DNA of 64,000 bases from contig NZ_BQUV01000002.1 in the NCBI RefSeq assembly GCF_022835695.1, positions 186,001 to 250,000 of the forward strand, written 5' to 3'. The position numbers and the translations under genes are program-made. Origin of the DNA: Bradyrhizobium sp. Ce-3 (GTDB lineage Bacteria > Pseudomonadota > Alphaproteobacteria > Rhizobiales > Xanthobacteraceae). Shown here in pieces: positions 8,378-16,793 of the stretch. The notes under the pieces are model-generated. The model searched no databases and was not told the DNA's origin. It worked only from the letters and a program-made list of their open reading frames with translations. Position 1 is the first letter of the stretch. Each line of letters begins with the position of its first letter.

Positions 8378-9604
8378 GTGCGAGCTCTTTCCATGGCCAC
8401 ATTGATCCGAACGCTCCTGGCCGGCGTGGTCGCGCTGGCGTCTCTCGGTGCCATCACACAGCAGGTGCGCGACCAGGGTGTTACCGACACCGAAATCCGC
8501 ATCGGCAATCTGATGCCGTACAGCGGCACGCTGGAGATTTTCGGCCAGATCGGCAAGGCGGAAGCGGCCTATTTCGACATGGTCAACGAACGCGGCGGCA
8601 TCAATGGGCGGAAGATCCGCTTCATGTCCTATGACGATCTGTCGGATGCATCCAACGCCATGGATCTCACGCGCATCCTGGTCGAAACCGACAATGTGCT
8701 TCTGATGTTCGGCTCTTTCGGCACGCCGGGGAATCTCGCGGTGCGGAAGTATCTCAACGAACGGCAGGTTCCCCAGCTCTTTGTCGCCTCCGGCGATCAG
8801 GAGCTCAGCGAGCCATCGCTCTATCCCTGGACCATGGGCTGGCAGCCTTCATACCGCGAGGAGGGGCGCATCTACGCCAACTACATCCAGGCTTTCTATC
8901 CCGGAAAGAAAATCGTGGCGCTGTGGGAGAACGATCAGTTCGGGCGGGAATTGTTCAAGGGATTGGTGCAGGGGCTCGGTGACGTCGCCCACAACATCAG
9001 GGTCGACATCGCCTATGATGTCGACGATCAGCATCTGGATGGCCATGTCTCGATCCTGAAGCAATCGGGCGCCGAGGTCTTCGTGTTCGCCGGCGTGCCG
9101 GAAAATGCCGCCAAGGTGATCCGTGCGGCGGCCGACCACGGTTGGCGGCCGGTGTTCGTCGTGAACCAGATGGCGTCATCGATCGAGACGGTGCTCAAGC
9201 CGGCCGGCACCGAGAATGCGACCGGGGTCATCACCGCCGCCTTCCTCAAGGACGCCAGCGATCCGGCCTGGCGGGAAGAGCAGGGCGCCTGGCACAGCTT
9301 CCTCGACAAGTACACGAAGGCCGGCGGCAAGGACGACGCTGCCGCGGTCTATGGCTACGCCGCTGCCGAAACGATGGTGCAGGTGCTGAAGCAGTGCGGC
9401 AACGACCTGTCGCGCGAGAACGTCATGAAGCAGGCCGCGGCGTTGCGGGACTATCAGGCATCCGCCTTGCTCCCGGGCATCAAGATCAACACGGCGCAGT
9501 TCCGGCCGGTCGAGCAATTGCGGTTGCTGCAGTTCGATGGCCGCAGCTGGCAGCCGATCGGCGACGTGCTCGATACGGCGTTCACCGGTTCGAGCGGGAA
9601 ATAG
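8378..9604 (+). CDS. ABC transporter substrate-binding protein, branched-chain amino acid (LivJ) type
   Basis: The product is 408 residues from the GTG at 8378 or 403 from the ATG at 8393; both leave a hydrophobic export signal (IRTLLAGVVALASLGA). The mature protein starts QGVTDTEIRIGNLMPYSG and continues with AAYFDMVNERGGINGRKIRF and LFVASGDQEL...PWTMGWQPSYREEGRIYA, typical of periplasmic-binding-protein type 1 receptors feeding Liv-type ABC importers. No permease or ATPase gene is adjacent, so it is an orphan receptor that either shares an importer encoded elsewhere or acts as a sensor. The anaerobox upstream suggests induction at low oxygen. Ligand unknown. Confidence 0.88.
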   Translation: MRALSMATLIRTLLAGVVALASLGAITQQVRDQGVTDTEIRIGNLMPYSGTLEIFGQIGKAEAAYFDMVNERGGINGRKIRFMSYDDLSDASNAMDLTRILVETDNVLLMFGSFGTPGNLAVRKYLNERQVPQLFVASGDQELSEPSLYPWTMGWQPSYREEGRIYANYIQAFYPGKKIVALWENDQFGRELFKGLVQGLGDVAHNIRVDIAYDVDDQHLDGHVSILKQSGAEVFVFAGVPENAAKVIRAAADHGWRPVFVVNQMASSIETVLKPAGTENATGVITAAFLKDASDPAWREEQGAWHSFLDKYTKAGGKDDAAAVYGYAAAETMVQVLKQCGNDLSRENVMKQAAALRDYQASALLPGIKINTAQFRPVEQLRLLQFDGRSWQPIGDVLDTAFTGSSGK

Positions 9605-9623
9605 CGACGATCGCCGCCTGCCG

Positions 9624-10550
9624 CTAGAGCCCGACCGCAGCGATCACGATCGGCATCGTGACCGCGGCCAGGATGGTCTGCAGCGTGATGATCTGGGCGA
9701 GCAGCGGGGCATCGCCGCCCATCTGGCGGGCCAGCACATAGGCTGACGGCGAGGTCGGCACCGCGGCACAGGCCGCGACGATGGCGAGGTTGGCTCCGGT
9801 GACGCCGAACCATACCGCGAGCGCAACGGTCAGGACCGGCATCGCAACCAGCTTCAGGACCAGTGCGACGCTGGCGGCAAGGCTCGGGCGGAACATGCCT
9901 TCCAGATGCAACCCGGCGCCGGTGACCAGCAGGCCGATCGCGAGCGACGAGCCGCCGAGCGCGTCGGCGACGTCGTGCCAGATCTTCGGCAGCGGGACAT
10001 GCGTGACGTTGATGGCAAGCCCGATCACGCAGGCCCAGATCAGCGGGTTCTTCACCACCGTTATCACGATGGCGCCGGCGGACCGCTTCCCGGACGAGGC
10101 ATATTTCGCCAGCACGGCGACGCTGAAGACGTTGACCAGCGGAATGATCGCGACCATCGCGACCGAGGCCAGCGCCAACCCGGCCTTGCCATAGAGATTG
10201 CCCGACACCGACAGCGCGACATAGGTCTGCCAGCGGGTCGCGCCCTGGAAGATCGAGGAGAAGGCGGGGCCATCGACCCCGGCGCGGGCGAGCGGGCCGC
10301 GCAGCGCAAGGCACAGCAGGCACATCACGAGCGCGGCGATGAGCAGCGCGCCGCCGACGCCGGCGACCGGCACTGTTGTCAGGTCGGCCTTCACCAGCGT
10401 CTGCACCAGCAGCACCGGGAACAGCACGTAGTATGTCAGCTGTTCCAGCCCGTGCCACTGGGTGTCGAGCCGCATCAGCGTGCGCCTCAGCACGAAGCCG
10501 AGCACGATCAGCAGGAACACCGGCAGCAGCGCCGCGATCACCACGGCCAT
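9624..10550 (-). CDS. AEC family transporter (auxin efflux carrier / malonate permease type)
   Basis: The 308-residue integral membrane protein has about ten hydrophobic segments in two similar halves and begins MAVVIAALLPVFLLIVLGF. The family motif region FSSIFQGATRWQTYVALSV and the conserved GLLVTGAGLHLEG and AVPTSPSAYVLARQMGGD segments fit AEC carriers, which export or import small organic acids. The substrate cannot be told. It starts 2 nt after the ruvX stop and is likely translated from the same message. Its end is convergent with the binding-protein gene across 19 nt. Confidence 0.87.
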   Translation of the reverse strand: MAVVIAALLPVFLLIVLGFVLRRTLMRLDTQWHGLEQLTYYVLFPVLLVQTLVKADLTTVPVAGVGGALLIAALVMCLLCLALRGPLARAGVDGPAFSSIFQGATRWQTYVALSVSGNLYGKAGLALASVAMVAIIPLVNVFSVAVLAKYASSGKRSAGAIVITVVKNPLIWACVIGLAINVTHVPLPKIWHDVADALGGSSLAIGLLVTGAGLHLEGMFRPSLAASVALVLKLVAMPVLTVALAVWFGVTGANLAIVAACAAVPTSPSAYVLARQMGGDAPLLAQIITLQTILAAVTMPIVIAAVGL

Positions 10551-10552
10551 CG

Positions 10553-11035
10553 TCAGCGCTCTCCGCGCAGCTTCGCCAGCCGGTCGAGTGCGCCTTGCAG
10601 GATGAAGATCGCCGCGTGCTCGTCGATCACTTCGGCGCGGCGGGCGCGGCTGACATCCATCCCGATCAGCTCGCGCTCGACCGCGGCAGTCGAGAGCCGC
10701 TCGTCCCACAGCCCGATCGCCAGCGCAGTGAGGTTGGAAAGGTTGCGGGCGAAGGCCCGGGTCGATTGCGCGCGCGGCCCCTCGCTACCGTCCATGTTGA
10801 TCGGCAGGCCGAGCACGAAGCCCGCGGCGTTGCGCTCGGCCGCGATCGAAAGCAGCCGCGCCGCGTCGACCTTGAACTGCTTGCGCCGAATGGTTTCGAC
10901 CCCGGTCGCGAGCCGCCGGTCCGGATCGGAGACGGCAACGCCGATGGTCTTGGTGCCGAGGTCGAGGCCGACAAGCGCGCCGCGCTCGGGCCAGTGCGGC
11001 GCGGCTTCGATGAGAGGGAGGATGGGGGCGGGCAT
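10553..11035 (-). CDS. ruvX: Putative pre-16S rRNA nuclease / Holliday junction resolvase YqgF (RuvX)
   Basis: The 160-residue RNase H-fold protein shows the family landmarks ALVGLDLGTKTIGVAVSD (first Asp), GFVLGLPINMDG, LWDERLST and VIDEHAAIFILQ (last acidic residues). YqgF processes the 16S rRNA 5' end and is essential in E. coli; a Holliday-junction role was proposed earlier. I use the ATG at 11035 (MPAPILPL); 11053 would add six residues. The AEC transporter gene follows after 2 nt, an association without obvious functional link. Confidence 0.9.
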   Translation of the reverse strand: MPAPILPLIEAAPHWPERGALVGLDLGTKTIGVAVSDPDRRLATGVETIRRKQFKVDAARLLSIAAERNAAGFVLGLPINMDGSEGPRAQSTRAFARNLSNLTALAIGLWDERLSTAAVERELIGMDVSRARRAEVIDEHAAIFILQGALDRLAKLRGER

Positions 11036-11070
11036 GGCGCTAGCGCTTAGCACGGGACAGGGAACGAAAG

Positions 11071-11154
11071 GTAGCCCGGATGGAGCGGAGCGAAATCCCG
11101 GAATCTCTCCGCTGAGAGACTGTCCCGGATTGCGCTGCGCTTCATCCGGGCTAC
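11071..11154. repeat. Extragenic palindrome GTAGCCCGGATG...CATCCGGGCTAC, copy 1
   Basis: GTAGCCCGGATGGAGCGGAG and the reverse complement of its ends (TTCATCCGGGCTAC) bracket 84 bp, with inner arms AATCCCGG and TCCCGGATT. A second copy with the same ends is at 52405-52490. This palindrome family is widespread in Bradyrhizobium and Rhodopseudomonas intergenic DNA. Confidence 0.85.
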
Positions 11155-11176
11155 GAGCTGCCGTACCGTCGACTGC

Positions 11177-12067
11177 TCAGGCGGCGATCACCCGGTCGTC
11201 GCCGGCAAGGCACGCGACCAGCCCCTGCAAGGCACTGTATTGGTGCGCGGCGCGGCGCTGGATGAACAGCGTTTCGACCTGCGCGTGCTGCGGACTGAGC
11301 TTGTGGATATTGATCTCGCGCTGGACGTGATCGCGCTCGACCACCGCGCGCGGCAGCAAGGTGACGCCCATGTCGGCCGCGACGCAGCCGACCATGCCAT
11401 CGAGCGTGCCGAGCTCGAAGCGGGCCGCGGACGGCCACCCGAATTCGGTGAACACCTGTTCGAGGCGTTGCCGGTAGGTGCAGCCGGTGCGGAACACCAG
11501 TGCGGTCGGGCCCGACTCCGGCGTGCCGGCACGCAACGCGGCGAGCGATGGCCAGCGCCGCGCGGTGACCAGCACCAGTTCCTCGGTGAAGGCCGATGTC
11601 GCCGACAGTTCGGCATGCTCGATCGGGCCGGCGACAAAGGCGCCGTCGAGCGAGCCGTCGAGCACGGCGGCGACGAGATCGGCGGTCGGTGCGGTGCGCA
11701 AGGTCAGGCGCACCGCCGGATAGCGGCGATGAAACTCGGCGAGCAGCCGCGGCAGCCGCACCGCGGCGGTGGTTTCCATCGAGCCGATCGACAGTGGCCC
11801 CTTCGGCTCGCCATCGTCGCGCGCGGCAAGCACCGCTTCGCGCGACAGCGCGGCCATGCGCTGGGCATAGGGCAACAGCCGGCGGCCGGCGCCGGTCAGC
11901 GACATGCCGCGGCTGTGGCGCTCGAACAGCGCGGTGCCGATCTCGGCCTCCAGCGCCTTGATGCGCTGGGTGACGTTGGACTGCACGGTGTTCAGCTCGT
12001 CGGCGGCGCGGGTGATGCCGCCGAGCCGGGCGACCGTGGAAAACGTGAGCAGGTCGGTCAATTCCAT
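11177..12067 (-). CDS. LysR family transcriptional regulator
   Basis: The 296-residue regulator has an N-terminal winged HTH (FSTVARLGGITRAADELN, then NVTQRIKALEAEIGTALFERH) and a periplasmic-binding-like effector domain. It is transcribed away from the nitronate monooxygenase pair, so it likely controls that operon and itself. I prefer the ATG at 12067 because CGGTGG precedes it; the ATG at 12085 has no visible ribosome site. A 6-bp inverted repeat lies just upstream (12088-12108). Effector unknown. Confidence 0.9.
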   Translation of the reverse strand: MELTDLLTFSTVARLGGITRAADELNTVQSNVTQRIKALEAEIGTALFERHSRGMSLTGAGRRLLPYAQRMAALSREAVLAARDDGEPKGPLSIGSMETTAAVRLPRLLAEFHRRYPAVRLTLRTAPTADLVAAVLDGSLDGAFVAGPIEHAELSATSAFTEELVLVTARRWPSLAALRAGTPESGPTALVFRTGCTYRQRLEQVFTEFGWPSAARFELGTLDGMVGCVAADMGVTLLPRAVVERDHVQREINIHKLSPQHAQVETLFIQRRAAHQYSALQGLVACLAGDDRVIAA

Positions 12068-12087
12068 CTGGGACCACCGTTTCATTT

Positions 12088-12108
12088 TAGAGATGGCAGC
12101 GTTCTCTA
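12088..12108. promoter_or_regulatory. Candidate LysR operator
   Basis: TAGAGA-tggcagcgt-TCTCTA is a perfect 6-bp inverted repeat with a 9-nt centre in the divergent gap between the LysR gene and the nitronate monooxygenase operon. The position fits an autoregulatory LysR site; binding is inferred. Confidence 0.45.
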
Positions 12109-12182
12109 GTATTCATTTTCGCAGAATGTTAGGCCTGCCTAGGCTGCGAGTCCAGAACAGCAAGCAGATCAGGGAGCAAAGC

Positions 12183-13163
12183 ATGCCGATCAGCACCGAA
12201 TTGACGGCGCGTCTGGGCATCCAGCATCCGATCCTGGCGGCGCCGATGGCGATGATCACGGGGAGCCGGCTGGTGATGGCGGTGAGCGGCGCCGGCGGCT
12301 TCGGCATTCTGGGCGGCGGCTATGGAGACAAGGCGTGGCTCGCGGCGGAAGCCGAAAAGCTGAAAGGTTGCGGAAAGCCGTTCGGCATCGGCTTCATTAC
12401 CTGGAGCCTCGCCAAGCAGCCCGAGCTGATCGACATCGCGCTCGACGCGAAGCCACGCGCGGTGATGCTGTCATTCGGCGATCCCGCGCCGTTCGCGCCG
12501 AAGATCAAGGCCGCGGGCGCGCTTGTGATCTGCCAGGTGCAGAGCGAGGAGATGGCACAAGCGGCGCTCGATTGCGGCGCCGATATCCTGATCGCGCAGG
12601 GCACCGAGGCGGGCGGGCATGGCGCGTCGCGCACCACGCTCGACATCGTGCCGGCGATCATCGATTTCGCGGCAGGGCGCGTGCCCGTGGTCGCGGCCGG
12701 CGGCATCGCGGACGGGCGTGGCTTGGCTGCGATGATGATGCTCGGCGCCTCCGGGGTGCTGATGGGAACGCGGTTCTATGCGAGCGTCGAGGCCGACGCG
12801 CCGGAGCGGGCGAAGCAGCTGATCCGCGCAGCGAAGAGCGGCGAGACGGTGCGCGGCGTGGTGATGGACTGGTCGCGCAAATTGCTGTGGCCGGCGCCGT
12901 TCACCGCGCGTTCGCTTGCCAACGATCATGTGCGGCGCTGGAGCGGCAACGAGATCGAACTGATGCAGCGCGCCGACGAGATCGCGGTGGAGTATACCGC
13001 CGCGAGGGAAGCGGGCAATTTCAATGTTGCCGCCGTGTTTGCCGGCGAGTCCGTCGGCCTGATCCATGATATCGTTCCCGCGGCCGAGATCGTCGGCCGC
13101 ATCGTCGCCGAAGCCGAGCAGTCATTGCAGGGCCGGCGCAACTCTCTTTCATCCTTGTCCTAA
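12183..13163 (+). CDS. NAD(P)H-dependent flavin oxidoreductase / nitronate monooxygenase, copy 1
   Basis: The 326-residue FMN TIM-barrel protein begins LGIQHPILAAPMAMITG and has the FMN/catalytic segment ADILIAQGTEAGGHGA (catalytic His in AGGH), VVAAGGIADGRGLAAMMMLGA and GVLMGTRFYAS. These are marks of nitronate monooxygenases and related enoyl-reductase-like oxidoreductases; the real substrate is not fixed by sequence. GGGAGC precedes the ATG. A second family member follows after 18 nt, and a LysR gene is divergent. Confidence 0.87.
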   Translation: MPISTELTARLGIQHPILAAPMAMITGSRLVMAVSGAGGFGILGGGYGDKAWLAAEAEKLKGCGKPFGIGFITWSLAKQPELIDIALDAKPRAVMLSFGDPAPFAPKIKAAGALVICQVQSEEMAQAALDCGADILIAQGTEAGGHGASRTTLDIVPAIIDFAAGRVPVVAAGGIADGRGLAAMMMLGASGVLMGTRFYASVEADAPERAKQLIRAAKSGETVRGVVMDWSRKLLWPAPFTARSLANDHVRRWSGNEIELMQRADEIAVEYTAAREAGNFNVAAVFAGESVGLIHDIVPAAEIVGRIVAEAEQSLQGRRNSLSSLS

Positions 13164-13181
13164 ACAAGCGCGAGACACACC

Positions 13182-14258
13182 ATGTGGCCGGACCGTCGAT
13201 TGATCGATCGCTTCAAGACCGAATTCCCGATCGTGCTGGCGCCGATGGCCGGCGTGATGGATGCGGAGCTGGTGATTGCGGTGGCGCAGGGCGGCGGGCT
13301 CGGCTCGCTGCCGTGTGCGATGCTGTCGGCCGAGAAGGCGCGCGAGCAGGTCAACATCATCCGCCAGCGTGTCTCGGCGCCGGTCAATCTCAACTTCTTC
13401 TGCCACAAGGCGGTCGATGCCGATCCGGCGCGCGAGGCCAACTGGCGGCAGCGATTGGGGCCCTACTATCGCGAGCACAGCCTCGATCCGGATGCGCCGA
13501 TCAATGCGGCCAACCGCGCGCCGTTCGATGCGGCGTTCTGCGCCGTGGTCGAGGAGCTGAAGCCCGAAATCGTCAGCTTCCATTTCGGCCTGCCGGAGCC
13601 AAAACTGCTGCAGCGGGTGAAGGCGGCAGGCGCCATCGTGATGTCGTCGGCGACCACGGTGAAGGAGGCGATCTGGCTCGAGGAGAACGGTGCCGACGTC
13701 GTCATCGCGCAGGGCGCCGACGCCGGCGGCCATCGCGCCATGTTCCTGACCGATGATATCGCCGAGCAGCCCGGCACGTTCTCGCTGCTGCCGCAGGTGG
13801 TCGATGCGGTGAGGGTGCCGGTCGTCGCGGCCGGCGGCATCGCCGACGGGCGCGGGATCGCGGCGGCCTTCGCATTGGGGGCCTCGGCCGTGCAGATCGG
13901 CACCGCGTTCCTGCGTTGTCCGGAATCCAAGGTGTCGGCGGCGGGCCGTGTCGCGCTGGCGCAGGCGAGCGACGAATCGACCGTCATCACCAATGTGATG
14001 ACCGGCCGCCCGGCGCGCGGCGTCGCCAACCGCGTGATGCGTGAGGTGGGCCCGATTTCGCCGGACGCACCGGCGTTCCCGCATGCGGCAAGCGCCCTCG
14101 GCCCCCTCAAGGCGGCTGCCGAAAAGCAAGGCAAGGTCGATTTCACCAATCTTTGGGCCGGGCAGGCGGTGCGGATGGGCAAGGAAATGCCGGCCGCCGA
14201 GCTGACCCGGGCGCTGGCCGGGGCCGCGCTGGCGCGGATGGGGCAGCTCGCGGGCTGA
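13182..14258 (+). CDS. Nitronate monooxygenase family protein, copy 2
   Basis: The 358-residue protein is a second, diverged FMN barrel: FPIVLAPMAGVMDAELVIAV, VNLNFFCHKA, GADVVIAQGADAGGHRAMF (catalytic His) and VVAAGGIADGRGIAAAFALGA. The NFFCH signature and longer insertions place it nearer the classical class I nitronate monooxygenases than copy 1. The two genes form one operon, suggesting detoxification of nitronates or a related two-step conversion; this is inference. Confidence 0.88.
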   Translation: MWPDRRLIDRFKTEFPIVLAPMAGVMDAELVIAVAQGGGLGSLPCAMLSAEKAREQVNIIRQRVSAPVNLNFFCHKAVDADPAREANWRQRLGPYYREHSLDPDAPINAANRAPFDAAFCAVVEELKPEIVSFHFGLPEPKLLQRVKAAGAIVMSSATTVKEAIWLEENGADVVIAQGADAGGHRAMFLTDDIAEQPGTFSLLPQVVDAVRVPVVAAGGIADGRGIAAAFALGASAVQIGTAFLRCPESKVSAAGRVALAQASDESTVITNVMTGRPARGVANRVMREVGPISPDAPAFPHAASALGPLKAAAEKQGKVDFTNLWAGQAVRMGKEMPAAELTRALAGAALARMGQLAG

Positions 14259-14280
14259 TTTGGCCCCGTTTGCAGCGCGG

Positions 14281-14310
14281 TTGCGGCGCAAAACCGGCGT
14301 CTGCTATACG
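14281..14310 (+). promoter_or_regulatory. Sigma-70-like promoter for gatC
   Basis: TTGCGG (14281-14286), 18-nt spacer, then TATACG (14305-14310), 41 nt before the gatC ATG. It is a reasonable housekeeping promoter match; no transcription start is known. Confidence 0.5.
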
Positions 14311-14351
14311 GCAGGCTGATCTTTCAGCCTGACCACCCGAGGCCCTATATA

Positions 14352-14639
14352 ATGTCCGTAGACGCCACGACCGTCCGCCGCATCGCGCATCTGGCGCGGA
14401 TCGCGGTCAGCGACGCCGAAGTTCCCCATCTCCAGGGTGAGCTGAACGCGATGCTGGCCTTTGTCGAGCAGCTGTCGGAAGTGAATATCGACGGCGTCGA
14501 GCCGATGACCTCGGTGACGCCGATGGAGATGAAGAAGCGCGCCGACGTGGTCAATGACGGCGAGATCGCCGATGTCATCGTCCGCAATGCGCCCGACACC
14601 GCCGACCACTTCTTCCTGGTGCCGAAGGTGATCGAGTAG
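14352..14639 (+). CDS. gatC: Asp-tRNA(Asn)/Glu-tRNA(Gln) amidotransferase subunit C
   Basis: The 95-residue protein has the full GatC pattern: [42 protein letters not shown] and the C-terminal [16 protein letters not shown]. GatC clamps GatA to GatB in the enzyme that converts Glu-tRNA(Gln), and often Asp-tRNA(Asn), to the amidated form. It is the first gene of a cluster reaching gatA and, after further genes, gatB. Confidence 0.96.
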   Translation: MSVDATTVRRIAHLARIAVSDAEVPHLQGELNAMLAFVEQLSEVNIDGVEPMTSVTPMEMKKRADVVNDGEIADVIVRNAPDTADHFFLVPKVIE

Positions 14640-14660
14640 AACGCACGATCGGAAAGTCCA

Positions 14661-14891
14661 ATGTGCCTGCTGTGCGACGATGAGAAGGCCTACAAGGCCT
14701 ATATGGATTTCCTCGATGTGATGGAGCGCAAGGGGAAGGTCGCCGATCCCAACGAGGCGATCGACGCCGTGCTCGATCAGCTCGAGGCGCTCGATGCGGC
14801 GCGTGCCAAGGAAAACGCCAAAGCCCGGCAGGACGATCCCGCCAACGACAAGACCCTGTCCCCATTCTTCTGCAGCCCGATCAATAAATGA
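14661..14891 (+). CDS. Small hypothetical protein between gatC and gatA
   Basis: The 76-residue protein begins [20 protein letters not shown], with a CxxC pair near the start, then a charged helical segment and a third cysteine near the end ([10 protein letters not shown]). It ends inside the first codons of gatA (4-nt ATGA overlap), so it is translated as part of the gat message. The CxxC could bind metal or form a disulfide. I recognise no family. Confidence 0.75.
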   Translation: MCLLCDDEKAYKAYMDFLDVMERKGKVADPNEAIDAVLDQLEALDAARAKENAKARQDDPANDKTLSPFFCSPINK

Positions 14892-16363
14892 CCGATTTGA
14901 CATCGCTGACGATCGCCGAGGCCCGCGAGGGCCTGGCGAGCAAGTCTTTCACCGCCGCTGAGTTGACCGATGCGCATCTCGCGGCGATCGAAGCCGCGCG
15001 CGTGCTCAATGCCTATGTGCTGGAGACGCCCGACCGCGCCCGCGAAATGGCCAGGGCCGCCGATGCGAAAATCGCCAAGGGCGAAGGCGGACCGCTGGCC
15101 GGCATTCCGCTCGGCATCAAGGACCTGTTCGCGACCCGCGATATCCGGACCACGGCGTGCTCGAAGATCCTCGGCAATTTCATCCCGCCCTACGAGTCGA
15201 CGGTGACCTCGCAGCTGTGGCGCGACGGCGCCGTGCTGCTCGGCAAGCTCAACAATGACGAGTTCGCGATGGGCTCGTCGAACGAGACCTCGTGCTTCGG
15301 CCCGGTCACCAATCCGTGGCGGCGCGAAGGCTCCAACACCACGCTGGTGCCGGGCGGCTCGTCCGGCGGCTCGGCCTCGGCGGTGGCGGCGCTGCTCTGC
15401 ATGGGCGCGACCGCGACCGACACCGGCGGCTCGATCCGCCAGCCCGCGGCGTTCACCGCGACCGTCGGCATCAAGCCGACCTATGGCCGCTGCTCGCGCT
15501 GGGGCATCGTTGCCTTCGCATCCTCGCTCGACCAGGCCGGCCCGATCGCGCGCACCACGCGCGACGCCGCGATCCTGATGCGCTCGATGGCGGGCCACGA
15601 TCCCAAGGACACCACGTCGGTCGACATCGCGGTGCCGGACTACGAGGCCGCGATCGGCAAGTCCGTGAAGGGCATGAAGATCGGCATCCCGAAGGAGTAT
15701 CGGCTCGACGGCATGCCGGCCGAGATCGAGAAGCTGTGGAGCGAGGGCGCGCAGTGGCTGAAGGCCGCAGGCGCCGAGCTCGTCGAGGTGTCGCTGCCGC
15801 ACACCAAATACGCGCTGCCGGCCTATTACATCGTGGCGCCGGCGGAAGCCTCGTCGAACCTCGCGCGCTATGACGGCGTGCGCTACGGGCTGCGCGAGCC
15901 GGCCAAGAACATCATCGAGATGTACGAGGACACCCGCGCCGACGGCTTTGGCGACGAGGTGCGGCGCCGCGTGCTGATCGGCACCTACGTGCTCTCGGCC
16001 GGCTACTACGATGCCTATTATCTGCGCGCGCAGAAGGTGCGGACGCTGATCAAGAAGGACTTCGAGGACTGCTTCGCCAAGGGCGTGAACGCGATCCTGA
16101 CGCCGGCGACGCCCTCGGCGGCGTTCGGCATCGGGGAGAAGGGCGGCGCCGATCCGGTCGAGATGTATCTCAACGACATCTTCACGGTGACCGTGAACAT
16201 GGCGGGCCTGCCGGGCATCGCCGTGCCCGCGGGCAAGGACACGCAAGGCCTGCCGCTCGGCTTGCAGCTGATCGGGCGACCGTTCGACGAGGAGACGCTG
16301 TTCTCGCTCGGCGAGGTGATCGAGCGGGCGGCCGGCCGGTTCACGGCGCCCAGATGGTGGTGA
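14888..16363 (+). CDS. gatA: Glutamyl-tRNA(Gln) amidotransferase subunit A
   Basis: The 491-residue amidase releases ammonia from glutamine for tRNA transamidation. The Ser-cisSer-Lys triad is visible: the lysine in [14 protein letters not shown], the cis-serine and nucleophile in [15 protein letters not shown] and [26 protein letters not shown] and [21 protein letters not shown] are also typical. Length is normal. The start overlaps the small upstream gene, giving translational coupling. Confidence 0.97.
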   Translation: MTDLTSLTIAEAREGLASKSFTAAELTDAHLAAIEAARVLNAYVLETPDRAREMARAADAKIAKGEGGPLAGIPLGIKDLFATRDIRTTACSKILGNFIPPYESTVTSQLWRDGAVLLGKLNNDEFAMGSSNETSCFGPVTNPWRREGSNTTLVPGGSSGGSASAVAALLCMGATATDTGGSIRQPAAFTATVGIKPTYGRCSRWGIVAFASSLDQAGPIARTTRDAAILMRSMAGHDPKDTTSVDIAVPDYEAAIGKSVKGMKIGIPKEYRLDGMPAEIEKLWSEGAQWLKAAGAELVEVSLPHTKYALPAYYIVAPAEASSNLARYDGVRYGLREPAKNIIEMYEDTRADGFGDEVRRRVLIGTYVLSAGYYDAYYLRAQKVRTLIKKDFEDCFAKGVNAILTPATPSAAFGIGEKGGADPVEMYLNDIFTVTVNMAGLPGIAVPAGKDTQGLPLGLQLIGRPFDEETLFSLGEVIERAAGRFTAPRWW

Positions 16364-16366
16364 GCG

Positions 16367-16648
16367 ATGGCGGATTTCCGCGCCAGTCTTGCTGATGCAG
16401 CGCCTGATGCGGCGCTGTCGCCGCCGCTTGCCGCATTGTGGTGGGCGAAGAAGGGCGACTGGGACCAGGCGCACCGCATCGTGCAGGACGAGAGCGACGC
16501 CAATTCGGCCTGGGTGCATGCCTATCTGCATCGCGTCGAGGGCGATCTCGGCAATGCCGGCTACTGGTATCGGCGGGCCGCCCGGCCGGTCGCAACGGAC
16601 ACCGTCGAGGCCGAGTGGGAGCGGATCGTCGCCGCGCTCCTGGCCTGA
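16367..16648 (+). CDS. Small conserved-looking hypothetical after gatA
   Basis: The 93-residue protein starts 3 nt after the gatA stop and has a tetratricopeptide-like layout (PPLAALWWAKKGDWDQAHRI, then WVHAYLHRVEGDLGNAGYWYRRA). Tryptophan and alanine repeat at helix positions, so it is probably a two- to three-helix TPR fragment. Tight spacing shows it belongs to the gat transcript. Function unknown. Confidence 0.75.
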   Translation: MADFRASLADAAPDAALSPPLAALWWAKKGDWDQAHRIVQDESDANSAWVHAYLHRVEGDLGNAGYWYRRAARPVATDTVEAEWERIVAALLA

Positions 16649-16793
16649 ACAACCGGTGTCAGATGTCGGTGTCTCAAGCGCGGTGTTTTGGCACCGCGAG
16701 CATTAACCCTGTTTCGGCCGCCATGCCGCCGCCCACATTGCCCGTGATAGGCTTACGGAACCGGGGCGGGGGCCAGCGGCAAAGAGAGTAGTC

